DNA of 64,000 bases from Conexibacter woesei DSM 14684 (GCF_000025265.1 NC_013739.1:1736001-1800000); one strand, 5' to 3'; positions 52,425 to 62,806 are shown, counted from the stretch's first letter. A program made the numbers and translations. Notes: generated by a model not told the origin, from the letters alone.

Positions 52425-53281
52425 CTCGCTCCTCTCGCGGCCTTGCCGATCACCGACACGAGCTCGGACTTCGTCATCCGCGAGCGCCCGGGAATGTCGA
52501 TCGTGGCGGCCAGGTCGAGCAGCTCGTCCTTGCTCTGCGACGTCAGGTCACCGCCGTTGATCCCGTGGTGCAGCTCGCGGACGGCGTGCTTGGCCGTCGC
52601 GCGCGAGCGCTGCCGGATGTCCTCTGCCGCGCCGACCTGCTCGTCGGCCTCCGCCTCGAGCTCCTGCGCCTGCCGGCGCGCGTCCTCCGCCGCCTCCTGC
52701 GCAGCCTGCTTGGCCTCGTCGGCGAGCCGACGAGCCTCGGCCAGCTCGGCGGCGGCCTGTTCCAGCCGCTCCTCGGCCCGCGCCTGCGCCTGTTCGGCGT
52801 CCTCCTGCGCCTCGCGTGCCTCGGCCTGGGCCTGCTCGCGCACCTCCTGCACGTGCTCGTCGGCTTCGGCACGCGCCTGCGCGCGAGCGTTCGCGACGAG
52901 CTGCTCGGCCTCGCGTCTCGCGTCGGTCTCGCGCTGTGCGACCAGGCGGTCGCCGTCCTGCTCGGCCTGGCCGACCCTGGCCTGGCCGTCCTCGCTGACT
53001 CTGCGCGCGGTGTCGGATCGCTCCTGCGCGTCGTGGGCGAGCGCGAGCGCGTCCTGCTCAGACGCCTGGGCGCGCTCGGACGCTTCGCGCGCGTTCGCCA
53101 TCCGGGCGTCGACCGTGTCGCGGCCGACGAACGGCGCGGCGTCGATCACCGACTCCTTGACGTCCCGCAGCTTGTCGGGTTGGGAGACGCGCGACGCGAG
53201 CCACGCAACGTTCGAGGGCAGCTCCCGGAGTCCGGTCTTCGCCTGCTCTGAAACCCAATGCAGAGGGTGAATGCGTGCCAT
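52421..53281 (-). CDS. long coiled-coil protein with Rho_N/SAP-like end
   Basis: ATG 53281 has GAGGAGG about six bases upstream. The 286-residue protein has an N-terminal 55-residue conserved-looking segment (HPLHWVSEQAKTGLRELPSN), then about 165 residues of continuous Ala/Glu/Gln/Arg coiled coil (RREAEQLVANARAQARAEAD), then a C-terminal 45-residue domain (QSKDELLDLAATIDIPGRSR, MTKSELVSVIGKAARG) like Rho_N/SAP helix-loop-helix motifs. The coiled coil resembles structural or gas-vesicle-accessory proteins more than an enzyme. It is first in the operon and has a SigB-like promoter. Confidence 0.75.
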   Translation of the reverse strand: MARIHPLHWVSEQAKTGLRELPSNVAWLASRVSQPDKLRDVKESVIDAAPFVGRDTVDARMANAREASERAQASEQDALALAHDAQERSDTARRVSEDGQARVGQAEQDGDRLVAQRETDARREAEQLVANARAQARAEADEHVQEVREQAQAEAREAQEDAEQAQARAEERLEQAAAELAEARRLADEAKQAAQEAAEDARRQAQELEAEADEQVGAAEDIRQRSRATAKHAVRELHHGINGGDLTSQSKDELLDLAATIDIPGRSRMTKSELVSVIGKAARGAR

Positions 53282-53350
53282 TCGGTCCTCCTCGGCTTGC
53301 AAGGCGGAGCGCTCACAAAGCCGGCTGGACTGCGCTCCGCGCGTAACCCC

Positions 53351-53376
53351 CTACCCTGCCCAACTTTGCGACAAAC
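53351..53376 (-). promoter_or_regulatory. SigB-like promoter GTTT-N16-GGGTAG
   Basis: On the minus strand GTTT (53376-53373) and GGGTAG (53356-53351) are 16 bases apart, matching the general-stress sigma-B pattern of Gram-positives. A CTTTGCG/CGCAAAG dyad with an eight-base centre overlaps the -35 side. The leader to ATG 53281 is about 60 bases. Confidence 0.5.
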
Positions 53377-53431
53377 GCCGCAAAGCTCGGGTTGGCGGCA
53401 GGGCGGTGGAGGCAGCGGGAGCGCTGGTGCG

Positions 53432-53653
53432 TCAGCCGCCGCTGACGGTGCGGCGGAACATCACGAAGCAGACGATCGCGATGATCGCGGTGATGATCCA
53501 GAGGCCGCTGCCGAGGACGCCGGCGATCGAGAGGATCAGGCCGACGACGGCGATCAGACCGAAGGCGCCGGAGGCCATCACCAGCCTGTAGGCGCGCTGC
53601 TGTCTCTGACTGCGTGTGAGGCGCGAGGAGGATCGGCGCTGGATGTCGCTCAT
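53432..53653 (-). CDS. small two-helix membrane protein
   Basis: ATG 53653 gives 73 residues: a basic N-terminus (RRSSSRLTRSQRQQRAYR), then two hydrophobic helices (LVMASGAFGLIAVVGLILSI and LWIITAIIAIVCFVMF) with a short Gly turn, ending RRTVSGG. Both termini should be cytoplasmic. Its gene lies upstream of, and on the same strand as, the SigB-like promoter. No family recognised. Confidence 0.65.
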   Translation of the reverse strand: MSDIQRRSSSRLTRSQRQQRAYRLVMASGAFGLIAVVGLILSIAGVLGSGLWIITAIIAIVCFVMFRRTVSGG

Positions 53654-53767
53654 CCACCTATCTTCGCACGTGGCATGCCGGTCGTCCTGCTTTGGTGTCG
53701 CAGAACGACAGCAAGCCAGGACGACACCGCCGGGTTCGTCACGCACGCGCGCGGGTAGAGGCCCGCC

Positions 53768-54139
53768 ATGCCGACCGAACCGCAGCCGGTCACGCTCGCC
53801 GAGGTCGCCAACCGCGCGGTCGACGTCGCCGATCCCGACAACCAGGACCCGGCGATCGCCGCGGTGCAGGAGCAGTTCGAGGATGCGGACGAGCCGGTCG
53901 CCGGAGTGCTCGACGGGTTGGAGGAACGGCTCGCGGACGTCGTCGAGCGCGTCGACGCCGAGCTCGACGACCCCGGCGTCGCGATGACGGTCGCGGTGAT
54001 CCAGTACCTCGCGCGCCGCCGCGACGAGCTCGACGCCGACGCGGAGACGATCCTGCGACTCGCAGCCCGCGCCGAGTGGCGAGGCGACCCGCCCGCCTAC
54101 GTTGCGGCGTGGCTGGAGGACCGCGGGGTCGCCGCGTAG
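53768..54139 (+). CDS. conserved hypothetical helical protein
   Basis: The 123-residue acidic, helical protein (TLAEVANRAVDVADPDNQDP, EERLADVVERVDAELDDPGV) ends with RLAARAEWRGDPPAYVAAWL, which could be a short interaction domain. It has no signal peptide or membrane segment. A TAGAGG element lies six bases before the ATG. It is divergent from the small membrane gene and is followed by the large LuxR regulator. Function unknown. Confidence 0.65.
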   Translation: MPTEPQPVTLAEVANRAVDVADPDNQDPAIAAVQEQFEDADEPVAGVLDGLEERLADVVERVDAELDDPGVAMTVAVIQYLARRRDELDADAETILRLAARAEWRGDPPAYVAAWLEDRGVAA

Positions 54140-54269
54140 CGCCGCTTCGCGCTCCTGCGCTCGCGGCGTGCGCCCGCGGCGCGCGAACGCTGCGACGATC
54201 GGCCGGCGCGGGCGAGACGTTCGCACCGGTTTCTCCGCACCTTCCGCTCTGTGAGGGCAAGATGGGCGG

Positions 54270-57029
54270 GTGACAGACTCGCTCCCGATGCTGGAAGGTC
54301 GCACGGAGGAGGTCGCTCAGCTCGACGAGCGCATCCACAGCCTGCGCGACGGCGCGGCCTTCGCGCTGCTGGTGCGCGGCGAGGCTGGCGTCGGCAAGAG
54401 CACGCTGATCGAGCGCGCGCTCGCCGACGGCGCGCACGGGATGCGCATCCTGCGTGCGCGCGGGCACGAGTCCGACACCGAGATCCCGTACGCCGGCCTG
54501 CTGGAGCTGGCCGCGCCGCTGCTGCCGCTGCGCGGCGCGCTGCCGCAGGCGCAGCGGGCGGCGATCGAGAGCGCCTTCGCGCTCGAGCCGCCGACGCCGC
54601 ACGACCGCCTCGCGGTCCCGGCGGGCCTGCTCGGCCTGCTCGCGCGCGCGGCGGAGCGCCAGCCGCTGCTCGCCGTCGTCGACGACGTCCACTGGCTCGA
54701 TGACGCCTCGCGCGACGCGATCCTGTTCGCCGCCCGCCGGCTGTTCGCGGGCGGCGTCGGGATGCTGCTGGCCGCGCGCGACGGCGCCGCGCCCGCGCTC
54801 GACCTGACCGGGCTCGACGAGCTGTCCCTGACCGGCCTCGACACGACCAGCGCGCTGGCGCTGCTGCACCGCGACGCGTCGCAGCTGCCGCGCTCGGTCG
54901 CCGAGGCGCTCGTGAACGCGACCGCCGGCAACCCGCTCGCGCTGATCGAGCTGCCGAGCGCGCTGACGCCGGCGCAGCTGTGCGGGGACGCGCCGCTGAC
55001 CGACCCGCTGCCGGCGAGCGCCGCCGTCGAGCGCGCGTACGCGCGGCAGGTCGCGGAGCTGCCGCCGCCGACGCGGACGGCGCTGCTCGTCGCGGCGGCG
55101 CTGCACCGCGGGCGCGTCGATCTGCTGACCGCCGCGCTGCGCCGCCTCGAGCTGCCCGAGGACGTACTCGCGCCGGCCGAGCAGGCGCGGATCGTGACCG
55201 AGCGCGACGGCGACGTCGTCTTTCGCCATCCGCTGCTGCGCGCCGCCGTCTACCACGCGGCGCCGAGCAGCGAGCGCCGCTCCGCGCATGCCGCGCTCGG
55301 CGCGGTTGCGACCGACCCGCGCGTGCGCGCGTGGCACCTCGCGCACGCCGCCTCCGGCGCCGACGAGGAGGTCGCGGCGGCGCTGGAGGCCGCCGCGCGC
55401 GACGCCCGCGCACGCCAGGGCCACGCCGAGGCGGCGCGCGCGTTCGCGCGCGCGGCGGAGCTGTCGACCGACCCTGCGGCGCAGGGCCGGCGCGCGCTCG
55501 ACGCCGCGCAGGAGCACGCCGTCGCCGGCCACGTCGCGACCGCGCTGACGCTGCTGGAGACGGCGGCGCCGTCGGTCGGCGAGGAGCTGCGGCCGGCGGT
55601 CGCGCGGCTGCGCGGCAACCTCGCGATGCGCCGCGGCGAACCGCTCGCGGCACAGCGGATCCTCGAGGGCGAGGCACAGCGCGCCGCCGCCGCCGGCGAC
55701 CACGCCAGCGCCGCGGTGCTGCTGCTGGAGTCGTCGATCTCCTACACGATGACGGGCGATCAGAACGGCATGTTCTCGGTGCTGGAGCGGGCGAGCGCGT
55801 CGGCTGAGATCGCCGGCGGGCAGGCGGCGCTGATCACGCGGATCATGTCGATGGTCTCGCGCATGGTCGCGGGCGAGACGGCGACGCTCGCCGGTGAGCT
55901 GACCGCGATCGAGCCGCAGCTCGCCGCGCTCGACCTGACCGGTCTCGGCGAGCCGGTCGGGCTGTTCGCGCAGGCGGCGACGTGGAGCGACCCGGCGTGC
56001 GGCGAGCGCGTAGTCGAGCTGCTGATCTCGCGCTACCGCGACGCGAGCGCGATCGGCGCGCTGCCGTTCCCGCTGACGGTGCGGGCGATGCTGCACGAGC
56101 GGCGCGGGCGGTGGGCGGCGGCAGAGGCCGACGCCGAGGAGGCGGTGCGGCTCGCGCGCGAGATCGACCAGGCGACGATCTCCGGCTTCTGCCTCTCGAC
56201 GCTGGCGCTGGTCGAGGCTGGTCACGGCAGAGCGGAGCGCGCGCGCCGGCACGCGCGCGAGGGGCTGGAGCTGACCGAGCGCGCGAAGGCGCTCAACCTC
56301 GGGACCTACGCGCTCGCGGCGCTCGGCCGCGTCGAGCTGGCGGCGGACCGGCCCGAGCTGGCCGCCGACTGGCTCGGGCAGGCGGACGAGCGCGCCCGCC
56401 GGCTCGGCTGGCGGGAGCCGAACGTCGTGCAGTTCGCCGGCGACCACGTCGAGGCGCTGGTGCGAGTCGGCCGCACCGAGGACGCGGTCGCCGCGCTGGA
56501 GCGGCTCGCGGCCGACGCCGAGCTGACCGGCGGGGCGTGGGCGCACGCGATCGTCGAGCGCGGCCGCATGCTGCTCGGCGGTCCCGACGAGATCGACACG
56601 CACGCCGCCGCCGCGCTCGCGTGGCACGAGCGCGACGGCCAGCCGTTCGAGCGTGCGCGCACCGAGCTGGCGTGGGGCGAGCGGCTGCGCCGCCGCCGGC
56701 GGCGGATGGATGCGCGCGCACCGCTGGAACGCGCGCTCGCGAGCTTCCGCGCGCTCGGCGCCGAGCCGTGGGCGCGCCGCGCCGCCGACGAGCTGGCGGC
56801 GGCCGGCGGCACGCGCCCGGACGACGGCCCGCCGCGCGGCCGCGACGAGCTCAGCCCGCACGAGCTGAAGGTCGCGCTGATGGTCGCGCACGGGATGACG
56901 AACCGGGAGGTCGCGGCGGCGCTGTTCCTGTCGCCGAAGACGATCGAGCGCCATCTCAGCCGGATCTACCGCAAGCTCGACGTGCGCTCGCGCACCGAGT
57001 TGGCGCGTCTGTTGGCGGCCGACGCCTGA
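54270..57029 (+). CDS. LAL-type LuxR transcriptional regulator
   Basis: The 919-residue protein has an N-terminal AAA/STAND ATPase with LVRGEAGVGKSTLIERALAD (Walker A) and LLAVVDDVHWLDDASRDAI (Walker B), a winged-helix region, a long TPR-like helical array (AEAARAFARAAELSTDPAAQ; ARRHAREGLELTERAKALNL) and a C-terminal LuxR HTH (LSPHELKVALMVAHGMTNRE, LSPKTIERHLSRIYRKLDVR). Members are large ATP-switch activators that bind an inducer through the helical array. It lies just upstream of an ABC exporter, its likely target. The start is GTG 54270; a start at 54288 is possible. Confidence 0.92.
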   Translation: MTDSLPMLEGRTEEVAQLDERIHSLRDGAAFALLVRGEAGVGKSTLIERALADGAHGMRILRARGHESDTEIPYAGLLELAAPLLPLRGALPQAQRAAIESAFALEPPTPHDRLAVPAGLLGLLARAAERQPLLAVVDDVHWLDDASRDAILFAARRLFAGGVGMLLAARDGAAPALDLTGLDELSLTGLDTTSALALLHRDASQLPRSVAEALVNATAGNPLALIELPSALTPAQLCGDAPLTDPLPASAAVERAYARQVAELPPPTRTALLVAAALHRGRVDLLTAALRRLELPEDVLAPAEQARIVTERDGDVVFRHPLLRAAVYHAAPSSERRSAHAALGAVATDPRVRAWHLAHAASGADEEVAAALEAAARDARARQGHAEAARAFARAAELSTDPAAQGRRALDAAQEHAVAGHVATALTLLETAAPSVGEELRPAVARLRGNLAMRRGEPLAAQRILEGEAQRAAAAGDHASAAVLLLESSISYTMTGDQNGMFSVLERASASAEIAGGQAALITRIMSMVSRMVAGETATLAGELTAIEPQLAALDLTGLGEPVGLFAQAATWSDPACGERVVELLISRYRDASAIGALPFPLTVRAMLHERRGRWAAAEADAEEAVRLAREIDQATISGFCLSTLALVEAGHGRAERARRHAREGLELTERAKALNLGTYALAALGRVELAADRPELAADWLGQADERARRLGWREPNVVQFAGDHVEALVRVGRTEDAVAALERLAADAELTGGAWAHAIVERGRMLLGGPDEIDTHAAAALAWHERDGQPFERARTELAWGERLRRRRRRMDARAPLERALASFRALGAEPWARRAADELAAAGGTRPDDGPPRGRDELSPHELKVALMVAHGMTNREVAAALFLSPKTIERHLSRIYRKLDVRSRTELARLLAADA

Positions 57030-57031
57030 GA

Positions 57032-57037
57032 TAGGGT
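57032..57037 (+). promoter_or_regulatory. -10 hexamer TAGGGT, leaderless
   Basis: TAGGGT ends ten bases before ATG 57048 and lies directly after the regulator stop. Confidence 0.5.
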
Positions 57038-57047
57038 CCGGCCCCGG

Positions 57048-57946
<899 letters not shown>

Positions 57947-57950
<4 letters not shown>

Positions 57951-58693
57951 GCCGCGCGCTCTCGAGCGAGCTGCTGAAGCTGCGTACGACGCGCACGACC
58001 GCCGCGCTCGTCGGCAGCGCGCTGCTGCTCGTGCTGCTGATCGTCGGCGTCGCGTCGGCCACCGGCGGCTTCTCGGACGAGCCGAACCCCGGCAGCGACC
58101 TGCTCAGCATCGCGTCGCTGACGCCGCTGTTCGCGCTCGTGCTCGGGATCCTCGCGTTCGGCAGCGAGTTCCGCCACGGCACGATCACGCCGTCGCTGCT
58201 CGTCACGCCGGATCGCGTGCGGATGCTCGTCGCGAAGCTGATCGTCCACTTCGTCGCGGGCCTGCTGCTGGGCCTGGTGACGGTCGTGCTGGCGCTCGCG
58301 CTGATCGCCGGGATCTTCTCGGTGCGCGACATAGAGACCGGCCTCAGCGGCTCCGAGGCGGTCGAGTCGATCGTCGGCATGGCGCTCGCGAACGCGATCT
58401 ACGCCGCGCTCGGCGTCGGCCTCGGCGCGCTGATCCGCAACCAGGTCGGCGCGATCGTCGGCTCGCTCGCCTACATCTTCGTCGTCGAGCAGCTGATCCA
58501 GGTGATCCCGGGCGTCGACACGGCGGTCGAGAAGTTCGGCTTCAACGGCCTCACGAGCGCGCTGTCGCTGACGACCGGCGACTCTTCGAACACGCTCAGC
58601 CAGGTCCCGTCGGGGCTGCTGCTGACGGTCTACGCGGCGGTCTTCCTGATCGCGGGCGCCGCGGTCCTGCGCCGTCGCGACATCTCCGCCTAG
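57947..58693 (+). CDS. ABC-2 type transporter permease
   Basis: The 248-residue protein has six hydrophobic segments (among them TAALVGSALLLVLLIVGVAS, LTPLFALVLGILAFGSEF, VAGLLLGLVTVVLALALIAG, VGAIVGSLAYIFVVEQLI and VYAAVFLIAGAAVLRRRDIS) and the FGSEFRHGTITPSLLVTPDR element typical of ABC-2/NatB-like exporters. It pairs with the upstream ATPase (GTGA overlap) as a two-component exporter. Its likely regulator is the adjacent LAL protein. Confidence 0.9.
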
Positions 58694-58735
58694 GAGCGGG
58701 GGCGTTGAACCGACGCAGCCCGTTTCTGCTTCACC

Positions 58736-58741
58736 TAGACT
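58736..58741 (+). promoter_or_regulatory. -10 hexamer TAGACT before the minigene
   Basis: TAGACT ends ten bases before ATG 58752, so transcripts would begin near the minigene start. Confidence 0.5.
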
Positions 58742-58751
58742 CGCTTCGCGT

Positions 58752-58790
58752 ATGGCCCGGTGGAGAGTGAACGGCGGCGATCCCGCATGA
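58752..58790 (+). CDS. 12-residue leaderless minigene coupled to MlaE-like permease
   Basis: ATG 58752 opens a 12-codon frame (MARWRVNGGDPA) that ends in a TGA overlapping ATG 58787 of the permease. The upstream hexamer implies that ribosomes load on this ATG without a leader and then re-initiate at the permease start. The peptide itself has no recognisable motif. Alternatively the permease starts at GTG 58760 in its own frame and this ORF is meaningless. Confidence 0.4.
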   Translation: MARWRVNGGDPA

Positions 58791-59581
58791 ACTGGACGGC
58801 GGTTCCGCGCGGCTGGGTCGAGAGCTTCGGCGACATCGTCCGCTTCACGATGCGGATGTTCGGCGAGGTCTACGGCGGCCGCGTCTTCCGCTTCTTCGGG
58901 GAGGCGCTGCGCCAGGCCGGCCTGCTGATCCTCTCCTCGACGCTCGTCATCTGGGGCCTGGTCTTCATCATCGGCCTGCAGTGCGGCATCGAGGGCGCGT
59001 ACTTCACGCGCGGTACGGGGACGCCGAACTACGCCGGCGTCTTCACCGCCTGGTGCGACCTGCGCGAGCTGGTCCCGTACGCCTTCGGCTACATGATGGC
59101 CGCGAAGGTCGGCACCGGCATCGTGGCCGAGATCGGCTCGATGCGGATCACCGAGGAGATCGACGCGCTCGAGGTGATGGGCATCAGCTCGATGACGTTC
59201 CTCTGCGGTACGCGCCTGCTCGCCTCGTGGATGGTGCTCCCGTTCGTCTACATCGGAGGGGTCGGCGCGGCGTTCATTGCCTCCTACCTCGCGGTGGTGG
59301 TGCAGATCCACGAGGTCTCCGCAGGCGGCTACGAGCTGATCTTCTGGGCCTTCCAGAACCCGACAGACCTGCTGTACTCGCTGCTGAAAGGCGCCTTCAT
59401 GGCGACCGGCATCGTCGTCGTCGGCTGTTACTACGGCTACAACGCCAGCGGCGGACCGGTGGGAGTCGGCACCGCGACGGCGAAGTCGATGGTCGTCAAC
59501 CTCGTCTACGTGCACCTGATCGGCATGATGGGCACGCAGCTGTTCTGGGGCGCGAACCCACGAGCACCGATCGGCGGGTAG
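58787..59581 (+). CDS. MlaE/YrbE-type ABC permease
   Basis: The 264-residue protein fits the MlaE/YrbE family: a long amphipathic N-terminus (GGRVFRFFGEALRQAGLLIL), the conserved core GYMMAAKVGTGIVAEIGSMR and ITEEIDALEVMGI, about five hydrophobic segments and ending VHLIGMMGTQLFWGANPRAP. Family members move lipids with an MCE protein and an MlaF ATPase. Here there is no second YrbE and no mce gene next to it. The upstream ABC-2 pair belongs to another exporter type and the next gene is MmpL. The gene may be a remnant or work with distant partners. Confidence 0.85.
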   Translation: MNWTAVPRGWVESFGDIVRFTMRMFGEVYGGRVFRFFGEALRQAGLLILSSTLVIWGLVFIIGLQCGIEGAYFTRGTGTPNYAGVFTAWCDLRELVPYAFGYMMAAKVGTGIVAEIGSMRITEEIDALEVMGISSMTFLCGTRLLASWMVLPFVYIGGVGAAFIASYLAVVVQIHEVSAGGYELIFWAFQNPTDLLYSLLKGAFMATGIVVVGCYYGYNASGGPVGVGTATAKSMVVNLVYVHLIGMMGTQLFWGANPRAPIGG

Positions 59582-59653
59582 GGCGCGGCTCGACCGCGCC
59601 GCGCCGCCGCCTCCCGACCGCTCTCCCGCACTGACTCGGAGCCTGCGGTCCCG

Positions 59654-62600
59654 ATGCGCTTCCTCGCCCGTCTCGCGCTCCGACGACCGGGGCCGATCCC
59701 GCTCCTGCTCGTGTGGGCGGTCGCGCTCGTCGCGGCGCTGCTGCTCGCTCCCAGCGCGCGCGAGCAGCTGCGCGAGACCGACCTCCAGATCCCCGGCACG
59801 ACCTCGACGCGCGCCGCCGAGCTGACGCAGGAGAGATTCGGCGGGACGATCGCGATGGCGGTCCTGCTCAAGGCTCCGCCTGCCCGCGCCGCGCTGCTCG
59901 AGCGCGAGGGGCCGCGGATCGTCGCGCGGCTCGCCCGCATCGACGGCGTGCAGGTGCTCAGCCCGTGGGCGCCGGGCGGCGCGCGCGTGCTGCGCGAGCC
60001 GCGCGGCGAGGCGCTGCTGACGCTGCAGGTGCGCAAGGACTTCCAGCAGATCTCCGACGAGACGACGCCGGCCGTCCAGCGCGTGCTCGACGAGGCGGTG
60101 AGACCGCCGTTGAGAGCCGAGCTGACGGGGCTGGCGCCGCTGATGCGGGCGCTCAACGAGCGCTCACTCGACTCGCTGCACCGCGGCGAGCTGATCGCGC
60201 TGCCGGTCCTGTTCGTGATGCTGCTGTTGATCTTCCGCAGCCCGATCGCGGCGCTCGTGCCGCTCGTCGCGGGGCTGCTGGTGACGCGCATCGGCGTCGC
60301 GCTGATGGGCGTGATCGGCGAGCGCGTCGCGATCGACGCGCTCGCGCTCAACATGGTGACGATGATCGGGCTCGCGCTCGGCGTCGACTACTCGCTGCTC
60401 GTCGTCTCGCGCTTCCGCGAGGAGCTGGCCGCGGGCAGGCCGGTCGCCGAAGCGGTCGAGGAGGTGACGGTGCGCGCCGGGCGGACCGTCCTGTTCGCCG
60501 GCACGGCGCTCGCGGTCGGGATGGTCGGCGCGCTGCTGATCGCGCCTGGAAGCCTGCTCGTCTCGGCGACCGTCGGCGTGCTCGTCGCGACCGCGCTGGC
60601 GGTGCTCGTCGCGCTGCTGGCGATGCCGGCCGGGCTCGTGCTGCTCGGCCGCAACGTCAACCGCTGGCAGTTCGGCGGCGAGCGCGGCGGCAGTCCGTGG
60701 GTGCGGATCGCCGGTCGCGCGCTGCGCAGACCGGGAGCCGCCGCGTTCTTCGTGCTGCTGCCGCTGCTGGTCCTGTCGCTGCCGGCGATCGGGCTGAACA
60801 CCGGCCCGCCGCATGTCGCCAACCTGCCGCCCGACGACCCCGCACGCATGAGCTACGAGGCGTTCGAGCGCGACCGCGGGGCCGGCTGGGCGGCGCCGTT
60901 CGAGGTCGTCTTCGCGGCGCAGGGGCCGATCACGACGACGCAGCGGCTGCGCGCGCTGAAGCGCTTCCAGCAGCGTGCGAGCAGACTCGACGGCGTCGCG
61001 GCGGTGCTCGGTCCGGCCGACCTGCTCGACCGCGCCGCGCTGCTGCGGCGCGCGACCCGCGAGGCGCTCGACAGCGGCTCGCCGATCGTGCGGCTGGAGC
61101 GCGGCCTGCGCAGCGCGACCGGCGGCACCGCGGAGCTGCGCGACGGGCTCGCGACCGGCGCCGACGGCGCGCGGCAGCTGGCGGACGGGCTCGACCGCGC
61201 GGCCGGCGGCGCGGGCGAGATTGCCGGCGGCGTGCGCGGCGCGGCGCCGCAGTCGCAGCGGCTCGCCGACGGCGTCGCGCGGACGGGGAGAGGGGCGGAG
61301 CGGCTGACCGAGGGGATCGGCAGAGCGGCGCCGAGCGTCAGAACGCTGCAAAGAAACCTCGACGTGCTGGCCGACTCGCTCGCGCAGGCCGACCGCGACG
61401 CGCCGACGAAGCTGTTCGAGCCGCTCGACGACGCGCAGACGGCGATCCAGTCGGCGCTGCGCGAGCTCGGCTCGATCTCGCCCGCGGCCGCCGCCGACCC
61501 GCACGTCGTCAGAGCGCGAGAGGAGGTCGCCGATGCGCTGATCCGGCTCGGCGACCTTTCGCTCAATCTCTCCTCGGCAACGACCGCGCTCAACACCGAC
61601 GCGCTCGCCGCGCGCGAGCTGTCGAGAGGCGTCAGACGGTTGCGGCGCGGGCTCAGAACGCTGGAGCAAGGCAGCGGCCGGCTCGACGACGGGATCGCGC
61701 AGACGGCCGCCGGCGCCGCCGCGCTCGCACGTGGGATGCGGCGGCTGGAGGGCGGCACGGGTGCGCTCGACGCCGGGCTGCGGGCGCTGCTCGACGGACC
61801 CGACGGCCGCGGCGGCGCCCGCGCGCTGGCGGCCGGTCTGGAGGCGGCGGTCGCCGGTACCAACCGGCTCGGCGGCGGGACGCAGCGGATGCTCGACGGC
61901 GTCGTGCGCGTGCGCGAGCGCAACGACCGCCGGCAGGCGCAGCTGCGCAACAGTGGCACCGACGCGGACGCGACGATCGGCTCGGGCTACTTCGTGCTCG
62001 CGGCGATCGACGGCTCGGAGCCGCAGACGCGGACGAACGTCGCGTTCGCGACCGACGCCGCCGGCGGCGGCTCGACCGCGCGCGTGATCGTCGTGCCGCG
62101 CGGCGGCCCGTTCGACGCCGGCAGCCCGGCGCTGCAGGCGGCGTTGACGCGCGAAGCGAAGGGGACGGCCGCCGAGCTGGACGCGCACGCGCTCGTCGGC
62201 GGCCCGGCCGTTCTGCTCGACGACTTCGACAGCGAGACGACCGCGCGCTTCCCGTTCCTCGTGCTCGCGCTCGTCGTGCTGACGTTCGTCGCGCTGCTGC
62301 TGTTGTTCCGCTCGGTCGTGCTCGCGTTCGTGGCGGTCGCGCTGAACCTCGTGACGGTCGGCGCGGCGCTCGGCGTGCTGGTGATCTGCTTCCAGGGCGA
62401 GGCGCCGCTGCTCGGCGGCCCCGGCTATCTCGACGCGATTGCGTTGAGCGGGATCTTCGCGATCGTGTTCGGCCTCTCGATCGACTACGAGGTGTTCCTC
62501 ATCAGCCGCCTGCTGGAAGGCCGCGCGGTCACCGGCACGACCGACGGGGCGATCCGCTACGGGCTGGAGAAGACGGCGACGATCATCACCGGCGCGGCGG

Positions 62601-62806
62601 TCGTGATGGCCGCCGTCTTCCTCGCCTTCGCGCTCTCGCCGGTCACCAACACGCGCCAGTTCGGGGTCGGCCTGACCGTCGCGGTGCTGCTCGACGCGAC
62701 GGTCGTGCGGCTGATCCTGCTGCCGGCGTTGGTGCGCCTGTTCGGCGAGCGGACCTGGCCGGCTAGCGTCCGTATCTCGGACAGGGGTTCGACGCCTGCC
62801 GAGTGA
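59654..62806 (+). CDS. MMPL-family RND transporter
   Basis: The 1050-residue protein has two RND halves, each with a six-helix membrane block. Signatures include LALGVDYSLLVVSRFREELA in the first and FGLSIDYEVFLISRLLEGRA in the second, which hold the proton-relay Asp/Tyr pairs. The large loop before the second half (about residues 480-790) is filled with repeats of the GGTxxLxxG type (TGGTAELRDGLATGADGARQ, EGGTGALDAGLRALLDG), like YhgE/Pip proteins. Such transporters export lipids or siderophores across the envelope. Its last 44 bases overlap the convergent secreted-protein gene. Confidence 0.92.
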   Translation: MRFLARLALRRPGPIPLLLVWAVALVAALLLAPSAREQLRETDLQIPGTTSTRAAELTQERFGGTIAMAVLLKAPPARAALLEREGPRIVARLARIDGVQVLSPWAPGGARVLREPRGEALLTLQVRKDFQQISDETTPAVQRVLDEAVRPPLRAELTGLAPLMRALNERSLDSLHRGELIALPVLFVMLLLIFRSPIAALVPLVAGLLVTRIGVALMGVIGERVAIDALALNMVTMIGLALGVDYSLLVVSRFREELAAGRPVAEAVEEVTVRAGRTVLFAGTALAVGMVGALLIAPGSLLVSATVGVLVATALAVLVALLAMPAGLVLLGRNVNRWQFGGERGGSPWVRIAGRALRRPGAAAFFVLLPLLVLSLPAIGLNTGPPHVANLPPDDPARMSYEAFERDRGAGWAAPFEVVFAAQGPITTTQRLRALKRFQQRASRLDGVAAVLGPADLLDRAALLRRATREALDSGSPIVRLERGLRSATGGTAELRDGLATGADGARQLADGLDRAAGGAGEIAGGVRGAAPQSQRLADGVARTGRGAERLTEGIGRAAPSVRTLQRNLDVLADSLAQADRDAPTKLFEPLDDAQTAIQSALRELGSISPAAAADPHVVRAREEVADALIRLGDLSLNLSSATTALNTDALAARELSRGVRRLRRGLRTLEQGSGRLDDGIAQTAAGAAALARGMRRLEGGTGALDAGLRALLDGPDGRGGARALAAGLEAAVAGTNRLGGGTQRMLDGVVRVRERNDRRQAQLRNSGTDADATIGSGYFVLAAIDGSEPQTRTNVAFATDAAGGGSTARVIVVPRGGPFDAGSPALQAALTREAKGTAAELDAHALVGGPAVLLDDFDSETTARFPFLVLALVVLTFVALLLLFRSVVLAFVAVALNLVTVGAALGVLVICFQGEAPLLGGPGYLDAIALSGIFAIVFGLSIDYEVFLISRLLEGRAVTGTTDGAIRYGLEKTATIITGAAVVMAAVFLAFALSPVTNTRQFGVGLTVAVLLDATVVRLILLPALVRLFGERTWPASVRISDRGSTPAE

